Shown here in pieces: positions 1-11,160 of a stretch of 64,000 nucleotides of DNA. This DNA comes from Apoda limacodes (lineage: Eukaryota; Arthropoda; Insecta; Lepidoptera; Limacodidae). Position 1 is the stretch's first letter, and each line of letters begins with the position of its first letter. The stretch is taken from positions 18,809,901 through 18,873,900 of the forward strand of contig OX291549.1 in the NCBI GenBank assembly GCA_946406115.1, read 5' to 3'. Both the position numbers and the translations under genes were made by a program. The notes under the pieces were generated by a model that was not told where the DNA came from, did no database searches, and worked only from the letters and a program-made list of their open reading frames with translations.

Positions 1-1167
1 CAAACTTTGATCGATATAAGCGCTCTAAAGCTTATAAGTAGCATTTATTTGTTGGCAAAGAACACAATAAGCTGGTGAACAATACTTCAACAGAACTGTT
101 GAGTTTAAATTAAAGAAATAAATAAAACATCTTTTTGTCATAGGGTTTATGTTTGCTTCTCTTGTTAATTTTTGTATCCGGTACGAATTTTGCAATCGAT
201 TTTAATTAACTTCCCGATGAGCTAGAAACTTGAAACTTCAAAGATAGCTCAGAACCCAATGACAAAACAAATTTTAACAGTTTGTTTCAGGTTTTAATTA
301 AGCAAAAACGTAGAAAAAAAAATGAATTTGGAATAAACGTTGTCACTTGGTAGTCGTAGTATGCGGTACAATAATGCTGAACACGCCACATACCCCGCCT
401 ACTGCCCGTACCGCGGCGATGGACGCCGAACGCGCCCGAAGTTGATGTAAGCGAAAGCGCAACTCGAACGAAAACACATGAGGGCAAACATATAAAAAAT
501 AGTTGACATATTTACTTTAGATTTATTTAAAAGATAAAACTTTTATATTTCCCTTTTTAGTCATTGATTAAATAAATTACAGTTTTGAAGTCGGTTTAAT
601 TTTTCTAAATAACTTTTTATTTTTTCATTTTTAAATTTCGTAATTGAAATTGATTACTTAAGCGTTTTTTGTTCGAGTACCTTAACTATTTATTCCTTTG
701 TCTTTTTAGTTGTATTTTCGGTTGAAATAATAGTATCCACTATGATACATAAAGTGTTGCCAGGTAACGATTACTCAATTACTTTTTAAATTGCTAAGCC
801 ACTTTTTGAGATTGTTTAGTTAAAGCCTAACTGCATGCAAACATTCAAACAACATGCATAATGACATTTTTTAGAATAACACTACTAAGCCAATGACACG
901 CTTTTCTCGTGACTGATACACATTAAACTCTCTATCTCAAAAACTACTGAACCGATTTTGATGAAACTAGCACTGTTCCCTAAGTCAGACTTTACCTAGT
1001 CCAAGAAAAGAATTATTACAATCCGACACATACATACATACACTTATGAAATTTGGCACACATGTTTAGAAGCTGGTATAGACTAGCATATACAAAACTG
1101 TGCTATTCTAACAATATTACATATGTACATACGATTAAAATTGATAACCTCCTTTTTTTCAAAAATT
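1..1167. other. AT-rich non-coding DNA with one GC-rich island
   Basis: No convincing gene is visible. A GC-rich island at 381-470 stands out from its AT-rich surroundings and is open on the minus strand for 66 codons (287-487). No splice context or protein family is recognisable in it, so it is left unassigned. At 930-1010 there is a short piece with the text AACTACTGAACCGATTTTGA, which recurs in reverse near 5,230-5,270 and in part near 28,030; it is a common dispersed-repeat fragment. Confidence 0.5.
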
Positions 1168-1519
1168 ACTTAGTTACAGGAACTGTATTCGTTAAAGAAT
1201 GACGATACAAAACTTAGTTACAGGTACTGTGATTGTTAGAGAAGAACGATAGAAAACTTAGTTTCAGGTACTGTGATTGTTAGAGAATAACGATACAAAA
1301 CTCAGTTACAGGAACAGTGATCGTTAGAGAATAACGATACAAAACTTAGTTACAGGTACTGTGATTGTTCGAGGATAATGATACAAAACTTAGTAATAGG
1401 AACAATGATTGTTAGAGAATAACGATACAAAAATTAGTAACAGAAACAGTGATTGTCAGAGAATTACGATTCAAAACTTAGTTAAAGGAACAGTGATTTT
1501 TAGAGAATAACTATACAAA
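1168..1519. repeat. 44-bp minisatellite, 8 copies
   Basis: Eight tandem units begin at 1168, 1212, 1256, 1300, 1344, 1388, 1432 and 1476. Every interval is exactly 44 bp, with no indels between units. Each unit starts close to ACTTAGTTACAGG and ends close to AATAACGATACAAA. Units differ by a few substitutions and the outer ones are the most diverged. Because 44 is not a multiple of three and stops are frequent, the array is not coding. Confidence 0.97.
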
Positions 1520-1856
1520 CTTTTTCGATAAAAATAACGATTAGTACCTACTTTAAGATATTGCCTCGACCCATACCAAAATGGTAAAAAGAACCCTTAT
1601 GGTAGGACTTCAGTGTCTATTCATCAAACCTATTTTCCTCTGCGTCTAAAAAATCATATATATCGACATGAAATCTAGTTTCAATTAGGACTTACTTGCA
1701 ATCTGAGGCAAAGAAGTATAAACCTTGTATTGGTTCAAATCTTAAAGCGGCAAGCGGCGTTACTTAAGCAAGAGGGGGCCAAAGGTGGGCCTATGAACAG
1801 GTTCTTAGTGCATTTCAAAACTATTCTCCATCGTCATCTTATCCAGAAACCGACGA

Positions 1857-2110
1857 ATGCTGAGGCCTACCGCCTCCACCATATGTCTCCATAACGGCCT
1901 GCTCTAAGTCATTCACGCCCATCGGCTTCCTACGGCTCTAATCAGGTCGTCTGTCTACCTGGTAGGTCCCACATTACGTCTTCCCATCCGTGTTCGACTC
2001 TTCTCTTGCGAAACTTTCTTCCTAGTCTGTTATCGATTCGACGAGCGATGTTGCCTACCAAATGCCACTGCAGGTTGCTATAGCTGCTTGAACTTTATCG
2101 ACGACTTTGA
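1857..2110 (-). pseudogene. RTE-like LINE, C-terminal ORF remnant
   Basis: Read on the minus strand, this stretch resembles the region after the reverse transcriptase in a common lepidopteran RTE-like LINE, in which a WxWAGHxARR-type motif is followed by a GRPxxRWxDD-type motif. Stops and frame changes break it into short pieces. The same family occurs in the same orientation at 8180-8957 and 63745-63915. It is a dead fragment. The family call comes from pattern recognition only. Confidence 0.6.
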
Positions 2111-2119
2111 TTCTTTGGC

Positions 2120-3152
2120 AAATTTTCTTTTTCCAAACTGTTCTTAATATCATATCATGCATTCATTTATCTCTTAATTTTAAAAGTTGAATAACTTGAA
2201 ACAAATAATACTGATAGCTAGTTACTTGCATTATACAAGAAAAATAAAATTGACTTATCAAATTTAACTGTTTTTTGAACAGTTATACATAATAAACAAA
2301 AACTTTTAAAACTTCTATTAACTGCGGAACCAGATTGGCGTGCAATTCCGTTTTGCTCATGACCGTTTTTAAAGTTTCATGGAAGAAAACCACAATTACG
2401 AAGAGGCAACAAATAAACAAACACGCTTTAGAATTTACAATTCAGCCACCATTAGCAAAAAGTGAAATACACGCGTGAAGTATAAAGTGTTAATGTTTTT
2501 AAAAGCTTAATAATGTACTTGTGTTTAAGTAATATATCTAATTCTAATCTAAATCTCCCTCTACGTTTTAAAACAATATCAATACTTATTTACCTTTATA
2601 ACTCGCTTAGAGAAGAACTTCGCTTTGATGTGCCAGTCAATCTTCTTATCCTCATTTGCGTAGACGAGGGATGAAGCTTAGTCCAGGATAAAAAAAACCT
2701 CATGCAAGTTAATCCAGGGGCCTGATTCTCGTGGTAATAGAGATAATCTCGAATTTGACATATAATATGTTTAAGTGATTTACTCATGGCTTAACAAGCG
2801 GTGATATTTAAGTCGATAGAATAGATTTTTTTTTGTTTTTCTAATGACTTTCATGCAAGTGAAGTGTATTATAAACTGTTACGTATATAGACATATTATA
2901 GGTATCTTAAAATAAGAAGACAAAACACATTTTTTTTAACATTTACAAACTAAAAATACTAGTTTTTCATACTTTTAAATATCTAAAACTTAACAAAGAA
3001 TAGGTACATTAAAAACTATATTTATAACAGAAAACATTACATTTTTAAATATTTAAAAAATATTTACTTCCTGGACAGATTTTAGCTTGACGTACCTACG
3101 TACGTACGTCAGCTGTCCTTCAGAGCCTTTAGTGTGATACAGCTTTACATCC
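2120..3152. other. AT-rich DNA, nothing recognised
   Basis: No open frame of note, no RNA gene and no clear repeat is seen here. Near 3095-3112 there is a short TACG-repeat palindrome, too small to mean much alone. Confidence 0.5.
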
Positions 3153-3300
3153 CAGTCTAAACAATCAGTTCAGTTAGTTCACCAGTGAGTAAAAATTTAT
3201 AGTAGAAGGCGTCTAGACAGGGTAATCTTGAGGTGAACTGTGCGGCGAGACGGCGTCACATATGGCTAGTCGGGTGCTGTCCTGCCAAAATTATTGTTGC
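3153..3300 (+). mobile_element. MITE fragment, family of 25.06, 41.78 and 44.22 kb
   Basis: The text AGTCTAAACAATCAGTTCA followed by GTCTAGACAGGG and ATGGCTAGTCGGGTGCTGTC matches the left half of the elements at 25063-25636 and 41782-42010. No right terminal repeat is seen, so the copy is truncated or its right end has decayed. Confidence 0.6.
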
Positions 3301-4078
3301 GGCTGTCTGTATCTCAAAACTGGTGTCAGTAAACGTTTTAAAAATGTTACTGTACTAAATAATGTTAAAATGTATACCATTACCAAGGTACACTTTTAAA
3401 AATAACGTTAACTCACCAGTAACGTTAACAAGCCCTGATAACAATAACAATTTCGTAACTACACCGCAGATACCACAGATCCAATTTTTATATAACACCG
3501 TTTGTCGTCCTAAACAAAGTTATCCTACTATAACTCTGAATATCTTCAAAATTATTCATATCGCGCATTTAATCTTTATCTGATTCTCTTAGGGATATAT
3601 CCACATCTTACGAAATCTTAGAATAAGCCCCAGTTCGAGGTTAGGTTTCAGCGTCTCAAGTTGAGTCATAAGATTAGGTTAAGTCAAGCGCTCTATTATT
3701 TGAATTCTACAAGTATTTCGCTATATTGTGTCTAAATATGAATATTTTTTATAGTATTTTAAAATACTATTCTAATAATTTTCAATAAATCTTTAAGGCG
3801 CAGACCTTAGGCACTTGGTCATTTAAAGGAGATTTCGAAGTCTATCTCTATACGGTTACAAAAGGATTTAAGAACTCTTTAAAATAGGATTATTATTCAG
3901 ACCCCATTCTGCAAAGTTGGTTTATCAAAAGGAATGTAAAAAGAAACGCATTGAAAAAAAAATGCTAAAAGAAACAATATTTTTTAGAAAGGATCGCATC
4001 TTCTTTATCACAAAACCGATCTTTGTATAGTTTATGTGTACATAAAGGTAATCACGGTACCTTTAAAACGGTCCTTAA
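3301..4078. other. AT-rich DNA, nothing recognised
   Basis: A 73-codon open frame at 3362-3583 has no recognisable content and is within chance expectation. No repeat family or RNA gene was identified. Confidence 0.45.
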
Positions 4079-4142
4079 CCGTGGTACTACCAGGCACGTT
4101 GTTAGTACCACGGGGGATTTTTTTACCCGTGGTACTACCAAC
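4079..4142. repeat. Three alternating copies of a CGTGGTACTACCA motif, hairpin-forming
   Basis: The motif occurs forward at about 4079-4092, inverted at 4099-4113 and forward again at 4126-4141. Positions 4098-4114 can pair with 4126-4142 over 17 bp with one mismatch, around an 11-nt loop rich in T. The first copy can pair with the same middle copy instead, so two stems compete. Its origin is unknown; it could be the decayed terminus of a foldback element. Confidence 0.8.
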
Positions 4143-4264
4143 AAATTATTTAAATTTCTCTTTTTATTATTTCATCTGTTAAAATTAAAATATAAATCAC
4201 ATTTAAAAAATTTAATATTTCCTTATTGTTTTTTTTTTCTGAATTAATCTTTTCTCCTGTAAAA

Positions 4265-4560
4265 ATTACATACTTCAGCTGTCGAAAATATAAAGGGCTA
4301 TATCTCAGTAACTATTGATCGAAATTTAAGATCTCATCAAGATCTTTATTTCGGAAGACATCTGTCAAAATATAAAGTGCTATATCTCCGTTACTATTGA
4401 CTGCAGACTAGTGGTTTCTTTACAAAAGTTTTAGATCTCATCTAGATCTTTATTTTGGATGGCAGCTGTCAAACTAGAAATGGCTATATCTCCGTAACTA
4501 TTGATCGTTAACTAATAGTTACTGCAAGATTATATTTTTAACTGACTTTATAAAAAGTAG
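4265..4560 (+). repeat. Degenerate tandem repeat, about 85-100 bp unit
   Basis: Three diverged units start near 4277, 4361 and 4464. Each carries an AGCTGTC-like start, GGCTATATCTCCGTAACTAT and, in two units, an AGATCTCATC-AGATCTTTAT stretch. A single related unit lies in reverse at about 12716-12810. The family is dispersed in the genome, not confined to this array. Confidence 0.65.
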
Positions 4561-6310
4561 CTAACAATGCGACCAGTACGTAATGCAATATTGTTAGAAT
4601 TGCGCAATATTTATATATGTTAGTCTATGTAGGTTTCTTAACCGATGTGCCAGACCATCTGACCAAAGTGGTGTCTTGATTTTTTTTAAATGGCGGCCAT
4701 CATCTAGATTTTAAAAAAAATAGATAGAAGACACAAAATTTTACGTAAAATGTACTTTAGTAAAATGTTCTAAAACGTCTCTGAGCCAAAAAATGAATTA
4801 ACTTTATTCTTCTTTTTTTTCATTTGGTAATCATGAACTTTTTACATGTACTTTCTTTCTGCTTTTGATTTATAACTAAAATATATTAGTAACATTTCAG
4901 AATTCAAATCTAACAAACAAAAAATTCTTAACAGAAAAGTTCTGAGATTTCTAGAGTCCGAGAAAATCGAAATTAAAACTTATAACTTTGACAGTAATTG
5001 TCTCAGCTCGGAGATGTGTTAAGACATTTTATCAGTACATTTTACGTTTGTTTTTGGGTCTTCTATGTATTATTTTTAAGTTTGGACAATGGCCGCGATT
5101 TTGAAAAATTTTCAAGAACCTCAATTTCATAAGTATGTATGTTTGTCAACGTAATTCTCATAAACTTGTGGTTGAATTTTAATAATATTTTTATATTGAT
5201 TTAGGAACCGCTCAACTTGGAAACAGTGCCAGTTTCATCAAAATCGGTGTAGTAGTTTTCAAAATAAAGACTTTTAAGTGTGTACCAATTAATAGATCAA
5301 CACGTCACCCAGTATCTTCACCGATTTTGAACCGATTTTATAACACTAAGGTGGCAAACAAGCAAACAATCTGCCAAATTTTGTTTATTTATTTGTATAT
5401 ATGGCTTAAATATGTATGTGTTGAATGAAAACTATTTAAAATTAATTGTTATCATCACAATCGATCCGTCAGTTTAGGACCTAGACTTTTCAAATAATTT
5501 ACACTGATTCTTACAGATTCTTTGACTTCAAGTTATAATCTTAATAATTTCTCAAAATAAAGTACAATCATTGTACTTAAATAAATTGCAGAACATAAAT
5601 TTTGGTTTGATAAGAAAGTTGAAAATATAATTAGTCAAATAAATCTAAAACAAAAATAAAAACCTACATATTGACTTACTAATTCCATACTTTGGCCAAT
5701 GGCCAAATAGGTTGTCGGCGGCGCCTAGAGCTAAAGTAGACAGACATACAAAATTTTATTAGTCTGGACAATTTTGGGCTTTATATAAACACTGTAGATT
5801 TTTTTTTTATCTTCATTTTAATTTCATTTGTATTCTGCCATAATCTTTATCCCTCGTTATACAAAATTAGTTAATCAAGTCGTATTTCGAGGTACAATAC
5901 ACTAGTGGTCCTTACTGATTATAATGTACGATTAATTAATATGTCAAGAAATTTCCTTTGTTTACAATGTCTTTAGGCATTTTAACATAGACAAGGGTTA
6001 TTCTGTGGATTTGACATTGTTTTTGAACATAGCTTTTATTTACAAAATATGTACTTTATTAAAAATGTTTTTTCCTACAATTTATTTTAACTAGTAAGTA
6101 TTGTTACGATTACTTGCGGAAATATATACACCCCTGGGAACTTTCAATAGGGATAAAAAAAAATGTTTTTTTGTCTCTCCAACTGTCCATTTGCTATACC
6201 AAGTCAAGTCATCTCTATGATGTACTCGTAGAATTTCAAACCCCTATTTTTTTTTTAAGTTTTAGATTAAGTTCATAAACAGAAAAAGAGTTTTATATAA
6301 AGGGTAATTC
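4561..6310. other. AT-rich DNA, nothing recognised
   Basis: No gene-like frame is present. There is a small dispersed fragment at 5210-5270 (reverse of the 930-1010 text) and a perfect short palindrome TTGGCCAATGGCCAA near 5690. The rest holds nothing that can be named. Confidence 0.5.
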
Positions 6311-7085
6311 CAGTATGGTTGCCCCACTTTTTGAAAAACAGTTATAAATCGAACGGATCGAATGATTCTATAACCTAGACTTTTGCTATGGTTCTGCAAG
6401 TATAAAACGGTAAAAAATAAAAATAGCTGTAGGTTTTATTTACTGAATAAATTTGATTTTTCCAAACCTCTAATTTTTTAAGTATCGATGCCTCAAAGCG
6501 GATTGTTGCCTCACCTAGACAAAACCAGCTGAAGGCCCTTTCAATAAAACCTACTTTTTCAGTTATAGAGAAGAAGAAGACATTTAGAAAAAAGAAACTG
6601 AATATACTAATAGTAAAAAAAACCTATTATATATCTAAAATACCTAAAAATGTATTTAGGTGTAGTTGCCCCAGTAAAACAAACAACTTAAATGGGTAAA
6701 AACAGTCGCATTTATTTATTTTTCATAATGATCTAGTTAAAAAAATAATAAAATATAAAAATATCGCAAACTTAACCGAAAACTAATATTCAAAGCCTTT
6801 TGTTTTATAGATGCGTTTAACTGTTAATTAAATGATACCTTAACTAAGTATATGTTTCAAAATTAGGTAATACTAAAAGAACGGGACAGAAATAAAAACA
6901 ATACTAAAGTAATTTCAATGAAATAAACTTTGCGTCATCTTGTTTCAGGTGATGAAACAATTAAATAACAAAAATGAGTATTTATTGTAAACATCGATTT
7001 ATTGAAAAAATTTCGACATTGAGTTTAAATTAAAGAGAGTAGATGCACCTTTAATTTAAAAAGGTGGGGGCATCAATCCTTTGAG
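6311..7085. mobile_element. Possible decayed inverted-repeat element with GTTGCCCCA motifs
   Basis: GTTGCCCCACTTTTT near 6319 reappears in reverse, with changes, as AAAAGGTGGGGGCATCAA near 7060. Two further forward copies of a GTTGCCYCA motif lie near 6503 and 6665. This could be a non-autonomous transposon of about 780 bp, but the terminal match is short and no target duplication was found. Confidence 0.3.
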
Positions 7086-7182
7086 AGTATAGATGCGTCG
7101 TACGAAAAGTAGTTAAAAATGGAAAAAAAAAAACAAAAAAACTTAACTTACTGAGCAACTACGTAACCCTCTCTAAGGGGGG

Positions 7183-7245
7183 TATTACATTATCAAATAT
7201 CCTGGATCAAAGATCTTTGAGTCAAATATATATAATAATGTAATA
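7183..7245. mobile_element. Compact palindromic MITE, about 63 bp or slightly more
   Basis: TATTACATTAT at 7183-7193 pairs perfectly with ATAATGTAATA at 7235-7245. Between them sits the perfect palindrome TCAAAGATCTTTGA (7207-7220). The whole forms a very small foldback with outer and inner stems. The mobile-element call is inferred from this shape. Confidence 0.6.
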
Positions 7246-7249
7246 TAGA

Positions 7250-8179
7250 CAAATGATTTTTTTATCTTAGTCGTAGGTGTTATGGCAATTTTTAATGGAA
7301 AAGCTGCACTTTGTGATGGAAGCTTTGCACAGTGCTGTTAGGGACCAAAATAAGCGATTTATTAATTTATTATTATAATATATATGTTAGTAATCGTTCA
7401 TTAGTTACAATATAATAATAGATTAGAAAATGACAAATGTTTAAATATTTTTCACATAAATGTATTATAAAAATAAATAAAAAGTATAATAGTTTTTGGA
7501 GAAAAGTAGAAAAGTAGAAAAAACTATATTCATTCTTATTAAAGAATTTCTTAAGATAGTGTTTTTAATTAAGATAAATGTATTTTGAATCCAGAAGGTC
7601 AAATATAAATGTGGAAATTAATATTAATAAAAAAATTAATACATTACAGCCAAAAATCCGTTTTTTTGATTAAATTGCCTGTTTTTATTTAATTTCACAA
7701 AAAAATGTAGGAATAGGGTATTTTTATCGTATCGTATTATTACTAAATTAATTACACGCATGTCGAAAAAAATGCAAATCAATATCTTAAAAAAAAATAT
7801 TGAGTAGATAACTGGCTGGTTATGAGATCAAAAGAAGTCTTGTAACTTGCTACTTGCATCAATTACAATGCATGGATAAGTTGACGTGGCATGGTGGCAT
7901 GGTGTGTGTATATTTTTATATTATTTTTAGTTTTTATTAAATATCAGCAGTCTCCGGTATGTAATGCTTAATATGTAAGGCGCGGCGTATTATTATTCTT
8001 ATTAATTAAAAAAATAATCAACTAGAGCTACGTGGCAAAACATGAATTGCAAATTGTTTAGGTCATGATAAGTCCACTTGCGTTTTGAGGCTTTTATGCT
8101 TTCACAGGGCACAACATCATTTTTTAACGAAAAGGAAAAAACTTGCTTTAAAACGTCGATGTCTTTCATCATTTCAGGT
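7250..8179. other. AT-rich DNA, nothing recognised
   Basis: No gene-like frame, RNA gene or family-assignable repeat was found in this strongly AT-rich stretch. Confidence 0.5.
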
Positions 8180-8957
8180 CATATTGGTCGATTGTTGGAC
8201 ATTAGCCTCCACTATGGCGCACCATTTCTCCCGATATTCTGCTTTCCACATTCAGCCACCATCGGTAGATGTCTCAAGGGCTGGGCTGGAGGGCGTCCCA
8301 CACTTCGCCTTTCCTAACGCGGTTACCACTGTAGAACACGTCTGCTCCATCAGCCATCGGTTCGGTGTGTATTCTGCGGGCTATAACGGTTAATAGTTTT
8401 CTTCCGGATGTTCTCATTTTAGATTTGATGCCTCAAAGCCACTCCGAGCATAGCTTCACGCGATGCTGTGCTACTTTGAATTTGTGGATTAGCCCTGCTG
8501 TAAGTGTCCACGTTTCGGCAGCGTTATTCATGACAGGCAATATGCACCGGTTCTACATGCGTCTTCAGACTTTGTGACATAGGTGACGACGTAAAGACTT
8601 GACGAAGCTTACCAAATGCTCCCCACCCTAGCTGAAACCTCCGATCGGCTTTCTTTTAAAGTTGTTCCGGCCCACTTCTGTCCGAGTTACAAATAATCAT
8701 TAGAGTAATATACCGGCGACGGATACTGGCATTGGCACGACGCGTGTCGGTTAAACCTGACTTTTGTCTTGTCCAAATACATGCCAAGACCCACTCGTCG
8801 AAAGGAATCATCTAGGAAGTACAACATTTCACTCAGTTCTTCTAGTGACTCTGCCATAATAACGATATCATCGGCGAACCTAAGGATGTTCTACCCTGAA
8901 GTAGTCACTGCTTTTGCAAGCATATCGAGGCCTCTGGAAACCCTATACGGTTTGTAG
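8180..8957 (-). pseudogene. RTE-like LINE reverse transcriptase, 3' part, broken
   Basis: On the minus strand the palm-domain polymerase box is readable: LRFADDIVIMAES, with FADD encoded at 8867-8878. It is followed by a conserved run ending in GLGMYLDKTKV, typical of RTE-like LINE reverse transcriptases. Towards 8180 come diverged equivalents of the thumb and C-terminal region, with stops and frameshifts. The polymerase fingers and the endonuclease are absent, so this is a 5'-truncated, inactive copy. Forward frames over the same DNA are shadows. Confidence 0.85.
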
Positions 8958-9339
8958 TAATTCTTGTTTATCGTATGTTTACATGTTTGAGTCGAATTGA
9001 TTTACTTGAAGGTAATTTTGTTACTGGATTTAGGTAAAAAGTGTATGATGCGAAACATTCAAAATATAGAAAAGTAGTCCTTGAAGGTCGTGCAGGTTAC
9101 ACCAATTTCGACACACCCAGACGACGTAGCTGTATTAGGTCATTTTAAAAGCCCTACGCTTCTATAAAACACGCCTTAACATTGTGACGGGGTATGTCAA
9201 CACAAAATAAGGCAAATAAATCGGCGACGAGCCGAGAATGGAGGGCTAGATAAAGGTACTCCAGAGGCTAGCCAAGTTCATGTTACTTCAAGTTGAAAGA
9301 ACCACCGCCTTATTAAACGTATAATCATACTAAGGCATC
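8958..9339. other. Unassigned DNA between LINE and SINE
   Basis: The stretch is somewhat less AT-rich around 9060-9300 but has no open frame or repeat that can be named. Confidence 0.4.
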
Positions 9340-9460
9340 TCGTCTCTCTAGCTCAGTGGGTCACTGCTAAATCAAGACGCGTGGGTTCGATTCCCGCACA
9401 AGACAAACATTTATTATTTGTGTTTGTCTAGAGACTGGGTTATTTCAATGTATAATAATA
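9340..9460 (+). mobile_element. tRNA-related SINE
   Basis: An A-box-like TAGCTCAGTGGGT (about 9350) and a B-box GGGTTCGATTCCC (about 9383) are spaced as in a tRNA, as expected for an internal RNA polymerase III promoter. They are followed by GTGTTTGTCTAGAGACTGGG and a tail of AATAATAATAAAAAAAA. The same family is at 34225-34485 (minus), where it is longer. No closed acceptor stem is seen, so it is not a tRNA gene. Confidence 0.75.
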
Positions 9461-9963
9461 AAAAAAAATTAAATAATATGCAGGGTGAAAAACATTATTT
9501 TTTGAAAACCGAACCGAAATACCGAATTGTTCCTCTGGAACTATCATCCCAAAATTTAAAGTTTTCAGCTTTCATACATTTGATGGCGACATAATTTGAA
9601 ATATTTTGTCATTTAGGTACGTTCTTAAAAAGATATAACGCACTTATTAATATCTGTATTATTAATTGTGATAGATAATAGATTGACGTGTCGCTACTCC
9701 ACGTGTCTACACTCTACTTCGCTCTTATAAAAGAGTATCGAAATAAATCGAACAGGCTGTATAAATGTAATTCTTTATAGCTTTATAGCTGTAAACATCA
9801 TATTTTCGGATAGGTCCAGTTTATTCTATAAACCACTATTATTACCACTAGATAAAGCTCGTGAAGCACTTTAAGGATCAATAATTAGTGTTTCGATATC
9901 GTGTATGGTTTAAAAATAATCCAGTGAGATCACTTAGTGTTTTCATCCTGTATATGTATTAAT
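9461..9963. other. Unassigned AT-rich DNA
   Basis: No gene, RNA or recognisable repeat was found. Text near 9700-9740 is locally less AT-rich but short. Confidence 0.4.
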
Positions 9964-10076
9964 ATCAATTGTCTGGTATCCATAACACAAGCTTTGCCTA
10001 CTTTGGGACCAGACGCAGACGGCGCGCGGCGCTGTGTGTATAGTCCAAAAATATTTATTTATTTATTTATATTTAG
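9964..10076 (+). mobile_element. SINE 3' end fragment
   Basis: CATAACACAAGCTTTGCCTA, a short GC-rich part, GGCGCTGTGTGTATAGTCC and an ATTTATTTATTT tail match the 3' half of the SINE seen in reverse at 34225-34330 and 37450-37520. The tRNA-like head is missing. Confidence 0.75.
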
Positions 10077-10415
10077 CAGCAAAACTGATTTTTATTAAAA
10101 ATTTAAATGGTAGGGCTAACTGTATATACATAAATAATATAGTAACTAGACTATTTTGAGACAAAAAATATAAGTTAGGTACAATTTATATTTTACTCGA
10201 CTGTACAAACTAAATGACATGCCATTTGTGTCTTCTATACCTGCAGAAGGCAAATCAAACATACGGAACATATTTGACATGCACTTGACCTACATAGTTT
10301 AACAAACTAGTCCTGTCCAAACAGTTTATTCGTATTCAATGGATTCAGTTTCGCAATAGAAACAATAAAATCACCTTAACGTTTATTTGTCAAATCCTTC
10401 TTTGTTGATTTTTAG

Positions 10416-11011
10416 GGTTCCGTACCCAGAGGGTGCCAACAAAGGCCTATTACTAAGCCTACGCTGTCTGTCTGTCTGTCCGTCAGTCTGTCTGTCCGAA
10501 CATTAAAAGTCTATTTTAGACCGTAATAGGTAGAAGCCTGAATTTTTCGCAGAATATATTTAATATTCTAGCCCCCATGGATTATCTGACAAATAATAAA
10601 AAGTTAAAATTTAAAGGGGGTCCCCATACAAGAAACACATTTTCGTTGTTTTTGCTTAATCGCAAAAACAGTAATACATACAAACTTCAAACTTGCAGTG
10701 AAAAATAGTGTGAACTCTAAAGTCTGACAACAAATAATAAAGACCTGCCAAGTGTGAGAGGAGCCCAAGCCATAACTATTTTAAATTACCGGTACAGCGC
10801 CATCTAGCTTATTATTAAAAGAAACAGTAACAATTAGGAAGCGATATTCAAAGTTAAGCAACGTCATGCTTGGTCGTTACTTGGATTGGTGACTGCTTAG
10901 CGGCACACTTTTTTTTGTTTGTGTTTGTAAATTAAGTAAATGGTGGTAGGTAGGTACGGAACCCTCAGTGCACGAGTTCGACTCGCTCTTGGCCGGTCTT
11001 TTATTATTAAA
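10416..11011 (+). mobile_element. GGGTTCCGTACC-family element with 5S rRNA-like module
   Basis: The element starts AGGGTTCCGTACCCAGAGG, continues with a GTCTGTCTGTC-rich tract (10467-10499) and ends TGCACGAGTTCGACTCGCTC followed by TTGGCCGGTCTTTT. This head and tail are shared by a large lepidopteran repeat family. At 10850-10901 lies a stretch resembling the second half of 5S rRNA (AAGTTAAGCAACGTC, then TTGGATTGGTGACTGC). Close relatives are at 22672-23210 and 40870-41105. Confidence 0.8.
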
Positions 11012-11160
11012 ATCAATTCCACTGTCCACTTGCTTATAATAAATATGACCTTTAATTAAATTACTGCAGCTTTCATTGGAAAGTTTTCGTATTGACGTTT
11101 GTTTTTAAAGAAGTTAGCCTACTGATCTTTATCCTATAATTGAAAAAAAGATATCAGTGT

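Noticed and set aside
1168..1519. CRISPR-like array
   Set aside because: Units are contiguous 44-bp tandem repeats without unique spacers, in a eukaryotic genome.
8078..8577. Plus-strand frames of 70-102 codons
   Set aside because: They overlie the minus-strand RTE-like LINE remnant.
9345..9405. tRNA gene
   Set aside because: A- and B-boxes are present but no acceptor stem closes, and the same unit recurs with a SINE body and tail elsewhere in the window.
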